Source of the DNA: Ignavibacteriaceae bacterium
Lineage (GTDB): Bacteria; Bacteroidota; Ignavibacteria; Ignavibacteriales; Ignavibacteriaceae
Length of the DNA stretch: 64,000 nucleotides
Reading direction: 5' to 3'
NCBI GenBank assembly: GCA_014860115.1
Contig: JACZKK010000039.1
Location: 1 to 64,000, forward strand
Shown here: positions 53,434-62,949 of the stretch, piece after piece
Layout: each line of letters begins with the position of its first letter
How positions within the stretch are numbered: position 1 is the first letter of the stretch
Notes under the pieces: generated by a model
What the model was told of the DNA's origin: nothing
Seen by the model: only the letters and a program-made list of their open reading frames with translations
The model's database searches: none
Made by a program: the position numbers and the translations under genes

Positions 53434-54255
53434 TTAATTAAGCTCTTTCAGCCAGTTCTGTGCAAATTTGCGTGTAGCCTCTGTTGTTTCCTTCCCTCCG
53501 CGGTAACATAACTTCCATAAATTGTTTTTCCGCTCATACTCCTGCTTAACAAAAAGAGTTCTGTTTTTATCAATTGCTGTCTGGGCACCGAAGTCAACAT
53601 CTTTTGTCTGTTCAATGAAGGATTCAAGCCAGGTTTTAACTAATGGTTTTGGATTGTTGATTGGATATTTTGCTTCCCACTCTGTGATATCCTTATTGTG
53701 TTGTTCCATTTGCTGGTCATAACCCATCTTTGAATATGTGTCCATTTCGGGACTGAACATAGGATTATCCGGATTATCAATTTCTTTTAACTGCTCTTCG
53801 AGCATTTTTATTGTCTCATCATACATGGTTTTCTGATCTGCAGCGGCTTCCGACTTTGCTTTTTGCATTTCTTCAATACTCTTCTGCATATTTTCTTGAT
53901 ATTCTTTTTTTAACTCTGCCGCTGTTTTCGGTTCTTCAGGTGGAGATGGTTTTCTCATTTCCCGGTATTCATTATACCGTTTCTTAAACTCATCAGTATT
54001 AGTAAAGTCCTTCACATACTTTCCAATGATCTCAACCTGTGCCACCCGATCATTAGAAGCTATGCTCTTCAGCTCTCTAATGCCCGGAACGTAAAATGAA
54101 TTTGAAGAAATATCAGAGAAGATAGTGTTCTTAGCGTTGTCTTCTGAAAGTTTCATGGTTTGAAGCAGGCTTTTTGCACGGTCATCAATAATATGTCCGG
54201 CATAAAATCCGGCAATTACAATCAACAAAGGAAAAACGAGAAGTAATTTCTTCAT
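53434..54255 (-). CDS. Exported coiled-coil protein, 273 residues
   Basis: An N-terminal hydrophobic segment (MKKLLLVFPLLIVIAGFYAG) is a signal or anchor; no cleavage site is clear. Residues about 95-165 are strongly charged and helical (AAELKKEYQENMQKSIEEM and DETIKMLEEQLKEIDN), suggesting a coiled coil. The C-terminus has aromatic and basic residues. No family recognised. It is transcribed with the EamA-like gene 48 bases downstream, so the two may act together in the envelope. Confidence 0.7.
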   Translation of the reverse strand: MKKLLLVFPLLIVIAGFYAGHIIDDRAKSLLQTMKLSEDNAKNTIFSDISSNSFYVPGIRELKSIASNDRVAQVEIIGKYVKDFTNTDEFKKRYNEYREMRKPSPPEEPKTAAELKKEYQENMQKSIEEMQKAKSEAAADQKTMYDETIKMLEEQLKEIDNPDNPMFSPEMDTYSKMGYDQQMEQHNKDITEWEAKYPINNPKPLVKTWLESFIEQTKDVDFGAQTAIDKNRTLFVKQEYERKNNLWKLCYRGGKETTEATRKFAQNWLKELN

Positions 54256-54438
54256 AGGGCCTCCTTAAATATTGTGAATGAGAAAAATTCAAGCCGGTGA
54301 AAATTCACAAAAGAAAAATAATTCGCAAATGAATGAGCCATCCCCTTTTTACCGTATATCAAATAACATATTATCTTTCAGATATTCTGGTTAATTTTTG
54401 CAGTGATAACTCAAGTTATGCAGTACTGCCATAGCTTG

Positions 54439-54545
54439 GTCATTCTGGTTCGTCTCGAAAGGACGGAGTCCTGGCGGACTATTCCAGAATCTAAAAAAGT
54501 CAATAAACATAGATTCCGGAATCGTTTCGCTCGCCGGAATGACAC
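54439..54545. repeat. Palindromic repeat pair
   Basis: GTCATTCTGGTTCGTCTCG with a matching ATTCCAGAATC, and GATTCCGGAATCGTTTCGC with GCCGGAATGAC. Dispersed-type elements in a 340-base gap without genes. Confidence 0.75.
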
Positions 54546-54594
54546 CTATGTGTAAAGTGGGTTAATAATTCAAAGCTTGAACATCTACTTAAGT

Positions 54595-55911
54595 ATGTTA
54601 AAAACTTTCAGCAGCATATTAACAATTTTAGTTTTGTTGAGTACAACTTTTCCATCAATTGCACAAACACAGCCGTGGAAGAAGCTGCAAACGCCAGTTG
54701 ATGTAACTCTAAGATATTTACATTTCGTGGATAGCCTTACCGGATGGGCCGCCGGTGAGGCGGGAACCATAATCAGGACCACTGATGGCGGGGATAGCTG
54801 GGAAGTTCAAAACAGTACTGTGCAGACATTTATAATGGATATTTTTTTTGTCGATAAAAACATCGGCTGGGCGTTAACATTAAAAGACGTGTTTCCCTTT
54901 ACCTCTGTGATTCTAAAAACCACAAATGGCGGAGATGAATGGACGGCAGATAGTTTTCCCGACTCTTCCAAATTGATAAGAACAATTTTCTTTTTTGATT
55001 CACTCAATGGATTTGCCGGCGGTTCATATATTGCACGAACATCTGATGGCGGAAATAGCTGGGTGGAAGCTGATATAGATTCAAATATGGTTTCTGGGTT
55101 TCCAGTTTATAGATTCAATTTTTATAATCAGCGGTTTGGATATGCTTGCGGCGGAAGAATTGACGTTGCCGGTGTTACCTGGCGTACTACAAACTCTGGT
55201 TTAAATTGGAGTGCACGGGGTATAAGTGCAGATGAAGTTTTTGATATTTTTATTTTGGATTCACTAAACGCAATTACTCTTTCCGGCGATCCGGAAGGCT
55301 TATATCCTATTGCTGATCTTAAAACTACCAACGCCGGCATTGACTGGCTCTATGAAGAACTTTCATTTTATGGTTTATCCTTCAGAATTGACTTCAGAAC
55401 TTACAATGAAGGATGGTCAGCTTCCGGTTATAAATTTTTACTTACTGCCAATAGAGGTGAAACCTGGCAAGAGTTTGAAACTCCGGACGGCGCTGTGGTG
55501 TACGATCTTCAGTTCCTTGATGCAAGAAACGGTTTTGCTGCTGGAGAGAATGGAGTAATTCTAAAATTGGATCCTGCTCTAGTAAGTGTAGGAAAAGAAT
55601 TAGATTCGCCAAATAAATTTATTTTGCATCAGAATTATCCGAATCCATTTAATTCAAAAACAATGATTGGCTATGATTTAGCACTGGGTGGAAGTGTGGA
55701 TATAAAAGTATATGATATTATCGGAAATGAAATCACTACGCTCGTTGACGAATTCAAGCAAGCAGGGAAATACGAAGTAGAATTTAATGCTTCATCAACC
55801 ATCAGAAATCTATCATCAGGACTCTACTTCTATCAGCTTAGAGTCAGAGGTTCTGAAATGAATTCAGGACAAGCATATATTCAAACAAAAAAGATGATCT
55901 ATTTAAAATAA
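54595..55911 (+). CDS. YCF48-like exported protein with T9SS sorting domain
   Basis: A 438-residue protein. Signal peptide (MLKTFSSILTILVLLSTTFPSIAQ) followed by YCF48/BNR-type propeller repeats with the signature TTDGGDSWEVQ, TTNGGDEWTAD and TSDGGNSWVE, then a sorting domain from about residue 350 (LHQNYPNPFNSKTMIGYDL ... SGLYFYQLRV ... KMIYLK). It would be exported and attached outside the cell. I chose ATG 54595; a TTG at 54577 adds six residues. A degenerate palindromic repeat is embedded in its sorting domain. Confidence 0.9.
   Translation: MLKTFSSILTILVLLSTTFPSIAQTQPWKKLQTPVDVTLRYLHFVDSLTGWAAGEAGTIIRTTDGGDSWEVQNSTVQTFIMDIFFVDKNIGWALTLKDVFPFTSVILKTTNGGDEWTADSFPDSSKLIRTIFFFDSLNGFAGGSYIARTSDGGNSWVEADIDSNMVSGFPVYRFNFYNQRFGYACGGRIDVAGVTWRTTNSGLNWSARGISADEVFDIFILDSLNAITLSGDPEGLYPIADLKTTNAGIDWLYEELSFYGLSFRIDFRTYNEGWSASGYKFLLTANRGETWQEFETPDGAVVYDLQFLDARNGFAAGENGVILKLDPALVSVGKELDSPNKFILHQNYPNPFNSKTMIGYDLALGGSVDIKVYDIIGNEITTLVDEFKQAGKYEVEFNASSTIRNLSSGLYFYQLRVRGSEMNSGQAYIQTKKMIYLK
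55851..55874. repeat. Degenerate palindromic repeat inside sorting domain
   Basis: TTCTGAAATGAATTCAGGAC matches the reverse complement of the repeat at 1536 with a few mismatches; it encodes SEMNSGQ between YFYQLRV and QTKKMIYLK, the same site as DPETSSGQ in the fragment at 1464. Confidence 0.65.
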
Positions 55912-55930
55912 AAAACAGGAAACATTTAAT

Positions 55931-56617
55931 ATGAATGTTGCACTTAAAGGTTTTCCTCAAAAAACCGTTGCATATCTTAAAAAGCTTTCAAAGAACAACA
56001 GCCGCGAATGGTTCGAGGCAAACCGCGAATTATATAATTCTGATTTTCTTGTGCCTTGTATCCAGTTTGTTGTTGAAATGGGAGATAAGCTGCAGGATAT
56101 CGACCCCGATATTGTTGCAATTCCGAAAGTTGATAAATCAATCTTCAGGCTGCACAGGGATGTTCGCTTCAGTAAAGATAAAACTCCCTATAAAACAAAT
56201 GCGGGTCTATATTTCTGGAACGGAAAGATGAAGAAGATGGATGCAAGCGGATTTTATTTTCATCTTGAGCCAAAACTTTTGGGTGTGGGACTTGGAATTT
56301 ATATGTTCCCTCCACACCTTTTAAAAAAATATCGTGATGTTGTTTCCAGCTCTGCTTCGGCAAAAGAGCTTCACCAGATAGTAAGATCGCTTGAGAGAAA
56401 AGGTTATGCTATTGGCGGAAAAAAATTTAAGAAAACTCCAAGGGGTTACGATCCAAACACTCTTTATCCCGGCTATTTATTGTACGAGGGAATTTATGCC
56501 TGGTTTGAAAGTAACAACTTAAAGTTAATAGCGGGTGGAAAAGCTGTTAATTTAATCTTTAAAATATTTAAGGATCTGCTTCCGCTTCATAAGTGGCTGG
56601 TGAAAAATTTGTACTAA
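55931..56617 (+). CDS. DUF2461/TIGR02453 protein
   Basis: A 228-residue cytoplasmic protein. The family signature is present: FPQKTVAYLKKLSKNNSREWFEANRELY, KSIFRLHRDVRFSKDKTPYK, and SGFYFHLEPKLLGVGLGIY. The function of the family is not known. It follows the T9SS cargo gene by 20 bases; the link is probably only positional. A bidirectional terminator follows. Confidence 0.9.
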   Translation: MNVALKGFPQKTVAYLKKLSKNNSREWFEANRELYNSDFLVPCIQFVVEMGDKLQDIDPDIVAIPKVDKSIFRLHRDVRFSKDKTPYKTNAGLYFWNGKMKKMDASGFYFHLEPKLLGVGLGIYMFPPHLLKKYRDVVSSSASAKELHQIVRSLERKGYAIGGKKFKKTPRGYDPNTLYPGYLLYEGIYAWFESNNLKLIAGGKAVNLIFKIFKDLLPLHKWLVKNLY

Positions 56618-56645
56618 GTGATAACACACAATGTTTTAAAATAGA

Positions 56646-56675
56646 AAAGCCCCGGGTATTCGGGGCTTTCTTTTT
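56646..56675. terminator. Bidirectional terminator
   Basis: AAAGCCCC - gggtattc - GGGGCTTT with A and T runs on either side; it lies between converging genes. Confidence 0.9.
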
Positions 56676-56689
56676 GGCAATTTAGTTTT

Positions 56690-58471
56690 TTACCTCAGCA
56701 GCGTCATTTTCTTTACTGAATTGTAATTCTTCCCTGATACATCTACTGCATTCAGCTTATACAAGTACACTCCGCTTGTTAGCTGTGATGCGTTGAAATC
56801 TATTTTGTGATTACCTGCTGCAAATTCATTGTTAATGATTTCTGTTACTTTTTCTCCCACAAGATTATATACACTTATTTTTACCTGTGCATCAACCGGC
56901 AGTGAAAATTCTATGGTTGTTGTTGGGTTAAATGGATTAGGATAATTCTGCTCAAGTGAAAATTCTGTTGGCAGCGAGACCTCTACTTCCACTACTCCTG
57001 AATATGTGAAACTTCCATCATAGTCTACTTGCTTCAGCCTGTAATAATATTTCCCGCTGGTTACAGATTGATCTGTATAGTTGTAGCTTTTTGGTTCTGT
57101 TGTTGTTCCAAAGCCGGGCACATAGCCGATCTTTTGCCAATGGTTGTCATTCTGAGCGGAGCGAAGAATCTCAAATCCTTGATTATTTGTTTCTGTTGCT
57201 GTTGTCCAGTTCAACACAACATTTCGGTCAATAACATTTGCTGTAAAAGACGTAAGTTCAACAGGAATAGTAGTATAATCATAAAGCGACACATATTGAT
57301 AATTTGCACCTGCTATGATTGTTCTAACTAAAGCGCCGGAAGTGCTGTCTATTTCGTGGATACCGGTTGCGTTTGTGGTTATAAAATTACCATTTGGCAG
57401 TAAGTATGCGCTTCTGTTTCCTGTAACAATAGATAATGTCTTATACAGCGTCCCGGAAGGTGAATAAAAATACAAACCCGATGGTGAAGAAAAACCAGCA
57501 ACCACAATATTACCATTTGGCATCTCTAAAATCTGCTGTGGGAAAGAAATACCGGACGAGACTAAATTATTAATATAGGTGCCATTCAAATCATACCTGT
57601 GAATTGCGTTGCTGCTGCTTGCCGAAACAAGACAATCGGATGTTCTGAAAACAATATCAAATGGACTATCAAGACCTCCGGAACCATTAGCAATAAAATT
57701 ACCTAAATAGTTTCCGGATTGATCAAATTCTGCAACGGCATCGGGATTGCCGGCATCAGAATTACACACAACCATGTTTCCATTCGCTCTAAAATTATGA
57801 CCTCTGACATTGTTGAGAATGTTTGTATTGGCTCCACCAGCGGGAGCTAAAAATCTTATGAATGCGCCCGCAGTATCATATTCTATTACTCCATCATCAA
57901 TCTGATCAGAGACGGTTATGTTGCCCCAGGGAGCCAGATTTGCTTCTTTGGGCGATGAAAGGTTTGTTGGATCTACGATAAATGAAGCATTTATCAAATC
58001 ACCGGTTACATCATTCAATGTCGCAACACCATCATTTGTCCAATCCGGAACCAGAAGCATCTTTGTTGCAAGACTTCCATCGCCAGCTTGTGGAACAGGA
58101 TAACCAAGCGTTGGGTTTTGAGTGGGCTTGTTTACAAAATGGAGGCGTCCTTTTGTCAAATCAAATCTGCTGACTATTTCCTGCCAATAAGCTACTTCGC
58201 CGTTATCATAAATATCTAAAATGTTATTGAAAATCGCATACACAACTCTTCCATCTTCAATTGCTATTGCTTGAATGAAAATTTTCTCGGGAAGATAAAT
58301 CGTATGGGGAATATCCATCAGGGCTGTTAAAGTTCTTGCCTCTGAAATTAATTGGGGATTTTCCTCTGCCTGTGAGATCGCTTCCCGAAAAGTTAGGTTG
58401 TGAGTGTATTGCGCATACGATCCAACACAAAATAAGATTGTCAATAAAAACATTATTGATGCTGTTTTCAT
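56690..58471 (-). CDS. Exported NHL-like propeller protein with T9SS sorting domain
   Basis: A 593-residue protein. Signal peptide (MKTASIMFLLTILFCVGSYAQ). Residues 170-390 have NHL/propeller-like repeats (VAEFDQSGNYLGNFIANG, AIHRYDLNGTYINNLVSSG, YFYSPSGTLYKTLS). Next is a fibronectin-type segment (LNWTTATETNNQGFEILR ... YYYRLKQVDYDGSFTYS), then a sorting domain (LEQNYPNPFNPTTTIEFSL ... SGVYLYKLNAV ... KKMTLL). It is expected on the cell surface. A classical dispersed repeat (57146) is embedded as the residues LRSAQNDN. Confidence 0.92.
   Translation of the reverse strand: MKTASIMFLLTILFCVGSYAQYTHNLTFREAISQAEENPQLISEARTLTALMDIPHTIYLPEKIFIQAIAIEDGRVVYAIFNNILDIYDNGEVAYWQEIVSRFDLTKGRLHFVNKPTQNPTLGYPVPQAGDGSLATKMLLVPDWTNDGVATLNDVTGDLINASFIVDPTNLSSPKEANLAPWGNITVSDQIDDGVIEYDTAGAFIRFLAPAGGANTNILNNVRGHNFRANGNMVVCNSDAGNPDAVAEFDQSGNYLGNFIANGSGGLDSPFDIVFRTSDCLVSASSSNAIHRYDLNGTYINNLVSSGISFPQQILEMPNGNIVVAGFSSPSGLYFYSPSGTLYKTLSIVTGNRSAYLLPNGNFITTNATGIHEIDSTSGALVRTIIAGANYQYVSLYDYTTIPVELTSFTANVIDRNVVLNWTTATETNNQGFEILRSAQNDNHWQKIGYVPGFGTTTEPKSYNYTDQSVTSGKYYYRLKQVDYDGSFTYSGVVEVEVSLPTEFSLEQNYPNPFNPTTTIEFSLPVDAQVKISVYNLVGEKVTEIINNEFAAGNHKIDFNASQLTSGVYLYKLNAVDVSGKNYNSVKKMTLLR
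57146..57172. repeat. Dispersed palindromic repeat inside coding frame
   Basis: GTCATTCTGAGCGGAGCGAA followed by GAATCTC, the well known Bacteroidota-type intergenic unit, lies antisense to the coding strand. It encodes EILRSAQND within the fibronectin-like segment, where the normal sequence would be FEIERS... Confidence 0.8.
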
Positions 58472-58560
58472 AATGTCTACTCCTGATTTTTGTTTTTGGA
58501 ATTTATATATGTAATACTCATTTAAATTTATTAAATAAAATTCAGAATTAACAGTTACTA

Positions 58561-59124
58561 TTAAATTTTATGTCTATAGCATCTTACCAGGTGGTCGTTC
58601 ACCATTCCGGTTGCTTGCATATGTGCATAAACAATTGTTGAGCCAACAAACTTAAATCCTCTCTCCTTTAAATCTTCACTTATTTTATCAGATAGTTCCG
58701 TTCTCGCTGGAAGATCCTTCAACGATTTGAATCTATTCTGAATCTGCTTGCCGTTAACAAAACTCCAGACGTACTTATCGAATGTTCCGAATTCTTTTCT
58801 CACTTGTATAAAGGCCTTTGCGTTAATTATTGCACTTTCGATCTTTAATTTGTTACGAACAATTCTTTCATTTTTTAAAAGTGAATTGATTTTTCTTCTA
58901 TCATATTTGGCTACCTTGTCAAAATCAAAGTTGTCAAATGCTTTTCTGAAGTTTTCTCTTTTGTAAAGAATTGTCCTCCAGCTTAATCCCGCTTGAAAAC
59001 CCTCAAGTATCAAAAACTCAAAAAGCTTTCTGTCGTTATGAAGAGGAACTCCCCATTCATTATCATGATACTTGATCATTAATTTATCATCAGAGGGCCA
59101 GGGACAGCGTTCTATTGATTTCAT
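58561..59124 (-). CDS. tag: DNA-3-methyladenine glycosylase I
   Basis: A 187-residue base-excision enzyme that removes 3-methyladenine from DNA. Signatures are RCPWPSDDKLMIKYHDNEWG at the start (zinc Cys and His), LILEGFQAGLSWRTIL with the catalytic glutamate, and GFKFVGSTIVYAHMQATGMV with the end HLVRCY (zinc His and Cys). Length is normal. It is followed closely, 15 bases away, by the upstream gene product end (Mpv17-like), so the two may be co-transcribed on the minus strand. Confidence 0.97.
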   Translation of the reverse strand: MKSIERCPWPSDDKLMIKYHDNEWGVPLHNDRKLFEFLILEGFQAGLSWRTILYKRENFRKAFDNFDFDKVAKYDRRKINSLLKNERIVRNKLKIESAIINAKAFIQVRKEFGTFDKYVWSFVNGKQIQNRFKSLKDLPARTELSDKISEDLKERGFKFVGSTIVYAHMQATGMVNDHLVRCYRHKI

Positions 59125-59139
59125 TATTTCACCTGTCTT

Positions 59140-59676
59140 TTATTTGTTATCTGATGCTTTCCTGTTATAAAAACCGAGAATTATACCTAATGCAAGAGAC
59201 CAAAGCGCAGCCAATCCAATCTGAAATTCTTTTGGGAGAATAAATGTGATTGTGTGCGCCGGAATCCAGAACCAGAGCAATGAATAAAAACCTTTATCAA
59301 GGTTCTTCCAATTTTGTTTTCCGGCAATCAGGTTATCCATCAGCCTGTGCATAATTACAAGCAAGGGTCCGAACTGCAAATTCATTGAGGTCGAAATCGC
59401 AAATGATTTTCCAATACCCTCGAGCGGCGGCAGATAATTATTGTTTATTAATATATCTATAAAACCATGAAAGCCGATAAAAGCATATTTAATCATCACC
59501 GCAAGAATGGGCCATTCAATAATTTTCAGTATCAGGGTTTTAAAATCATACGGAGAGAATATCTTCCTTTTAACAATCCAATGAGAAACAGCATCTCCAA
59601 GAGTGCCGAGCACAGCAAATTGTATCATTGCCGTTAGTATTGGATAAGTGGTAACTAATTCAATATACCAGTTCAT
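59140..59676 (-). CDS. Mpv17/PMP22-like membrane protein
   Basis: A 178-residue protein with four membrane helices. The end has WFWIPAHTITFILPKEFQIGLAALWSLALG, which matches the C-terminal signature of the Mpv17/PMP22 family (W-x-P...N-F...P...W). The beginning YPILTAMIQFAVLGTLGDAV also fits (family: P..T......GD...Q). Function in bacteria is unknown; a small-molecule channel is proposed for eukaryotic members. It is co-oriented with tag. Confidence 0.8.
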   Translation of the reverse strand: MNWYIELVTTYPILTAMIQFAVLGTLGDAVSHWIVKRKIFSPYDFKTLILKIIEWPILAVMIKYAFIGFHGFIDILINNNYLPPLEGIGKSFAISTSMNLQFGPLLVIMHRLMDNLIAGKQNWKNLDKGFYSLLWFWIPAHTITFILPKEFQIGLAALWSLALGIILGFYNRKASDNK

Positions 59677-59743
59677 TCGAATGACAATTTTTTATTTAAT
59701 AAATTTAAGCAAATAATTTTTATCAATTATCTACCAGAAAAAA

Positions 59744-61300
59744 ATGAACACAAAAGAGAAGTTCATCGAAGAAATTAAACACGCATATTTGTTCACGGGA
59801 GATTTCTTTACGCTCGGTGGCACTATCTTTGAGGGAGAATGTTTAAACAATTTATTTGTAAATGTTCCGCTAAAAACACTGAACAGGCATGGTTTGATTG
59901 CCGGCGCAACAGGAACCGGAAAAACAAAAACATTACAGGTAATCGCCGAACAACTTTCATCTAAAAGCATTCCCGTGTTGGTGATGGATGTGAAAGGAGA
60001 CTTCAGCGGGATCGCAAAACCCGGAACTACAAATCCTAAGATTGAAGAACGGCACGATAAAATAGGTTTGCAGTACACTGCAGAAGGATTTCCTGTTGAG
60101 TTGTTAACACTTTCGGATGAAAAAGGAGTTCGCCTTCGAGCAACAGTTTTGGAATTTGGTCCGGTTCTTCTATCTAAAATTCTTGAACTCAATGATACAC
60201 AATCAAGTTTTGTGTCTCTAATTTATAAGTATTGTGATGATACACAGTTGCCCTTGCTCGATTTAAAAGATTTTAAACGGGTGCTTCAATTCATTTCCAA
60301 TGAAGGAAAACAAGAAATAGAAAAGCATTATGGAAGTATTTCAACTACATCTGTCGGGACAATACTTCGCAAAGTAATTGAGCTTGAACAGCAGGGTGCA
60401 GAAAAATTCTTCGGTGAAAAATCTTTTGAGGTTGATGATCTTGTTAGAATTGATGAACAGGGTCGCGGAGTGATTTCTATTATTCGTCTCATCGATCTGC
60501 AGGACAAACCAAAACTATTTTCAACCTTTATGCTTTCACTTCTCGCAGAAATTTATTTTTCTTTCCCGGAAGAAGGAGATCTGCCTCAGCCGAAGCTGGT
60601 CATTTTTATCGATGAAGCTCATTTAATTTTTAAAGAAGCCTCTAAAGCGCTGCTTCAACAGATTGAAACGATAATAAAATTAATTCGTTCGAAGGGTGTG
60701 GGAATATTCTTCTGTACACAAAACCCAACTGACGTTCCCGCGAGTGTTCTTTCACAACTTGGATTAAAGGTACAGCACGCACTACGGGCATTCACAGCAA
60801 AAGACCGTCAGATGATAAAGCTCACCGCCGAGAATTATCCATTATCCGAATATTACAAAACTGATGAAATGTTAACCTCGCTGGGAATCGGTGAAGCCGC
60901 GATCACTGCTTTAAATGAAAAAGGAGTCCCAACCCCACTTGCAGCTACTTTACTCCGGGCACCACAATCACGAATGGATATTCTTTCAGACGATGAAATA
61001 AATGAACTGGCGAGAAGTTCCCGGCTCGTCTCTAAGTACAATGAAACGATTGACAGAGAAAGCGCATATGAGTTACTAAATCGGAAGCTTCTGGTTTCAG
61101 CAAAGGATAAAGAGTTTACGTTGCCAACGTATGAAACTCCAAAACAACCTCGCGGAAGACCGAAGGAAGAAAAAAGTACTTTTGAAAAAGTCCTTACAAG
61201 TCCTACAACTAAACAGATTGGGAATACTGTTGTTAGAGAATTGGCTCGGGGAATTTTGGGTGTGCTTGGACTTGGAAGATCAACGAGAAGGCGCAGATAA
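59744..61300 (+). CDS. HerA/DUF853-like ATPase
   Basis: A 518-residue protein of the DUF853 (HerA-FtsK-like helicase) family. Walker A GATGTGKT (54-61), Walker B KLVIFIDEAHLIF, the loop VLVMDVKGDFSGIAKPG and the sensor FCTQNPTDVP are all intact. The C-terminus is basic (STRRRR), suiting DNA binding. Its role may be in DNA processing or plasmid/defence functions; no nuclease partner (NurA) is adjacent. Starts at an ATG 67 bases after the divergent Mpv17-like gene. Confidence 0.9.
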   Translation: MNTKEKFIEEIKHAYLFTGDFFTLGGTIFEGECLNNLFVNVPLKTLNRHGLIAGATGTGKTKTLQVIAEQLSSKSIPVLVMDVKGDFSGIAKPGTTNPKIEERHDKIGLQYTAEGFPVELLTLSDEKGVRLRATVLEFGPVLLSKILELNDTQSSFVSLIYKYCDDTQLPLLDLKDFKRVLQFISNEGKQEIEKHYGSISTTSVGTILRKVIELEQQGAEKFFGEKSFEVDDLVRIDEQGRGVISIIRLIDLQDKPKLFSTFMLSLLAEIYFSFPEEGDLPQPKLVIFIDEAHLIFKEASKALLQQIETIIKLIRSKGVGIFFCTQNPTDVPASVLSQLGLKVQHALRAFTAKDRQMIKLTAENYPLSEYYKTDEMLTSLGIGEAAITALNEKGVPTPLAATLLRAPQSRMDILSDDEINELARSSRLVSKYNETIDRESAYELLNRKLLVSAKDKEFTLPTYETPKQPRGRPKEEKSTFEKVLTSPTTKQIGNTVVRELARGILGVLGLGRSTRRRR

Positions 61301-61302
61301 AC

Positions 61303-61506
61303 TTAATTTTCACCGGGCTTATTTTGTGGAGGATTCTGCGGCGGATTGTTCTCCGTAACTTTTAATCTTCCTGAATTTTTAAGGGCTTGAGTAAGTAAGT
61401 ATTCAATCTGTGCATTAATACTTCTTAAATCATCTGCCGCCCATTTTTCAAGGGCGGCATAAACGTTTTCATCAATTCTTAACAGAAATTTTTTCTTTTC
61501 AGCCAT
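61303..61506 (-). CDS. Arc-like ribbon-helix-helix protein
   Basis: A 67-residue protein. [20 protein letters not shown] is the beta strand and first helix of the ribbon-helix-helix fold, and [14 protein letters not shown] is the second helix. The tail is proline- and asparagine-rich. It is the last gene of a three-gene minus-strand operon (SPFH, unknown, RHH), and probably represses that operon. A candidate operator is at 62950-62975. Confidence 0.88.
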   Translation of the reverse strand: MAEKKKFLLRIDENVYAALEKWAADDLRSINAQIEYLLTQALKNSGRLKVTENNPPQNPPQNKPGEN

Positions 61507-61527
61507 CGCTTTCTTTCTTTTTAATCA

Positions 61528-62040
61528 TTAACTGCCCGCCGCAGAATTTTTTTTCATAAGCTGCGCCAGATAGAAACCAAGCATGATAATCCATGGATAC
61601 TCATCAAGTACATCGGAACGTTTTTCAATAATTACCCGGCTTCTTTCTTTCATTGAGAAGCCGCTCAGAACTGTAACCAGCAAATCGTTTTCACCAAGAT
61701 ATATCTCCGCCTGCTTTTTGAAAAAGCCAAACTTCATTATCAACCTTATTCCGCGTGGAAGTTCCAGCACCCCTTTCCTTCCCCAGAAATTATTTTTAAA
61801 GTGAGCTAATGGGTTTTGATATCCCTTTTTTCTGATATCAACATCACGTTTGAAAAATTTAGGTCTGTAAAATTCAAATTCCTCATTTCCTATTTTTAGT
61901 TCCGCAAGGTCGCTGAATAATTTTGGATATTTCAACCATGCTATTATATCGTCACCCGTTCGAAGTCCTATTTCTCTTTTGAAAATACTATTTTGAAATA
62001 TCTTAAGCTCGCTTCCAATATAGTCAGATGGCTTTTTCAT
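61528..62040 (-). CDS. Unknown protein of the SPFH/RHH operon, 170 residues
   Basis: A 170-residue protein with beta strands (GNEEFEFYRPKFFKRDVDIR, GLRTGDDIIAWLKYPKL) and a hydrophobic C-terminal helix (WIIMLGFYLAQLM) that may anchor it. The shape recalls tubby/LURP-one-type barrels used as membrane-associated scaffolds, but this is not certain. It is 11 bases downstream of the SPFH gene and 21 upstream of the RHH gene, so the three are co-transcribed. Confidence 0.78.
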   Translation of the reverse strand: MKKPSDYIGSELKIFQNSIFKREIGLRTGDDIIAWLKYPKLFSDLAELKIGNEEFEFYRPKFFKRDVDIRKKGYQNPLAHFKNNFWGRKGVLELPRGIRLIMKFGFFKKQAEIYLGENDLLVTVLSGFSMKERSRVIIEKRSDVLDEYPWIIMLGFYLAQLMKKNSAAGS

Positions 62041-62051
62041 TTGGTTATTTC

Positions 62052-62927
62052 TTATTGATAAATAGTTCCCGTATTAATAACAGGAATCGCTTCGTGATCT
62101 GCGACTAAAGCAACCATCAGGTTATTTACCATCTGTGCTTTTCTTTCTTCGTCAAGATTAACAATATTCTTATCACTTAGGTCCTGCAAAGCCTGCTGAA
62201 CCATTCCCACAGCGCCCTCCACAATTTTAAATCTTGCCGCAACAATTGCCTGGGCTTGCTGTCTGCGTAGCATCGCCTGAGCAATTTCCTGTGCGTAAGC
62301 AAGATGCGTAATTCTCGCTTCAACAATTGTAACTCCCGCGACCTCTAGTCTTGTCTGAAGTTCTTTCTGAAGATTTTCTGCAACTTCGGTCGGACTGCTT
62401 CTTAGAGATTCTTTTTCTCCTTCATTTGTATCGTATGGATATTCTGAGGCAAGTGTACGAATTGCTGTTTCCGCCTGAATGGCTACAAATTGTTCGTAAT
62501 TCTGAACATCAAAAATCGCACGCGCAGAATCTACTACCCTCCAAACAATTACAGCCGCAATCTCAATTGGGTTTCCGTGTAAATCATTTACTTTAATCTT
62601 TTCACTGTTAAAATTTCTTATTCTTAAAGAAACATGTTTTTTTACTGTGAATGGATTGATCCACCAAAAACCCGAATCGCGAATGGTTCCAATGTACTTA
62701 CCAAACAATATTAATACTCTTGATTCGTTTGGCTGAACAATTACAAATCCACCAAAACTTAAAAAAGATATAAAAACAAGCGGAATGAAGAACCAAAGAA
62801 TTGCAGGGTTTTCCGTTTTGATTCCGGTCGCCAGTAGATAAACATCTAAAGCGAAAAGCGCTATTACAATAAACAAAGAAATAAAACCATTTACTTTGTT
62901 TGCTGCTTTTTCAGTTATTTTGTCCAT
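62052..62927 (-). CDS. SPFH/band 7 membrane protein
   Basis: A 291-residue protein. Two N-terminal helices ([39 protein letters not shown]) are followed by the SPFH domain: [39 protein letters not shown], and the helical arm [37 protein letters not shown]. Such proteins oligomerise into membrane microdomain scaffolds. It heads the three-gene operon. The start at 62927 is 23 bases downstream of a palindrome. Confidence 0.92.
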   Translation of the reverse strand: MDKITEKAANKVNGFISLFIVIALFALDVYLLATGIKTENPAILWFFIPLVFISFLSFGGFVIVQPNESRVLILFGKYIGTIRDSGFWWINPFTVKKHVSLRIRNFNSEKIKVNDLHGNPIEIAAVIVWRVVDSARAIFDVQNYEQFVAIQAETAIRTLASEYPYDTNEGEKESLRSSPTEVAENLQKELQTRLEVAGVTIVEARITHLAYAQEIAQAMLRRQQAQAIVAARFKIVEGAVGMVQQALQDLSDKNIVNLDEERKAQMVNNLMVALVADHEAIPVINTGTIYQ

Positions 62928-62949
62928 TTTGTATTCCTTTTTATTATTG

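Noticed and set aside
59731..60192. A 153-codon minus-strand open frame
   Set aside because: It is a shadow of the HerA-like ATPase, which has intact Walker motifs on the plus strand; the antisense product is serine/proline-rich with no domain.
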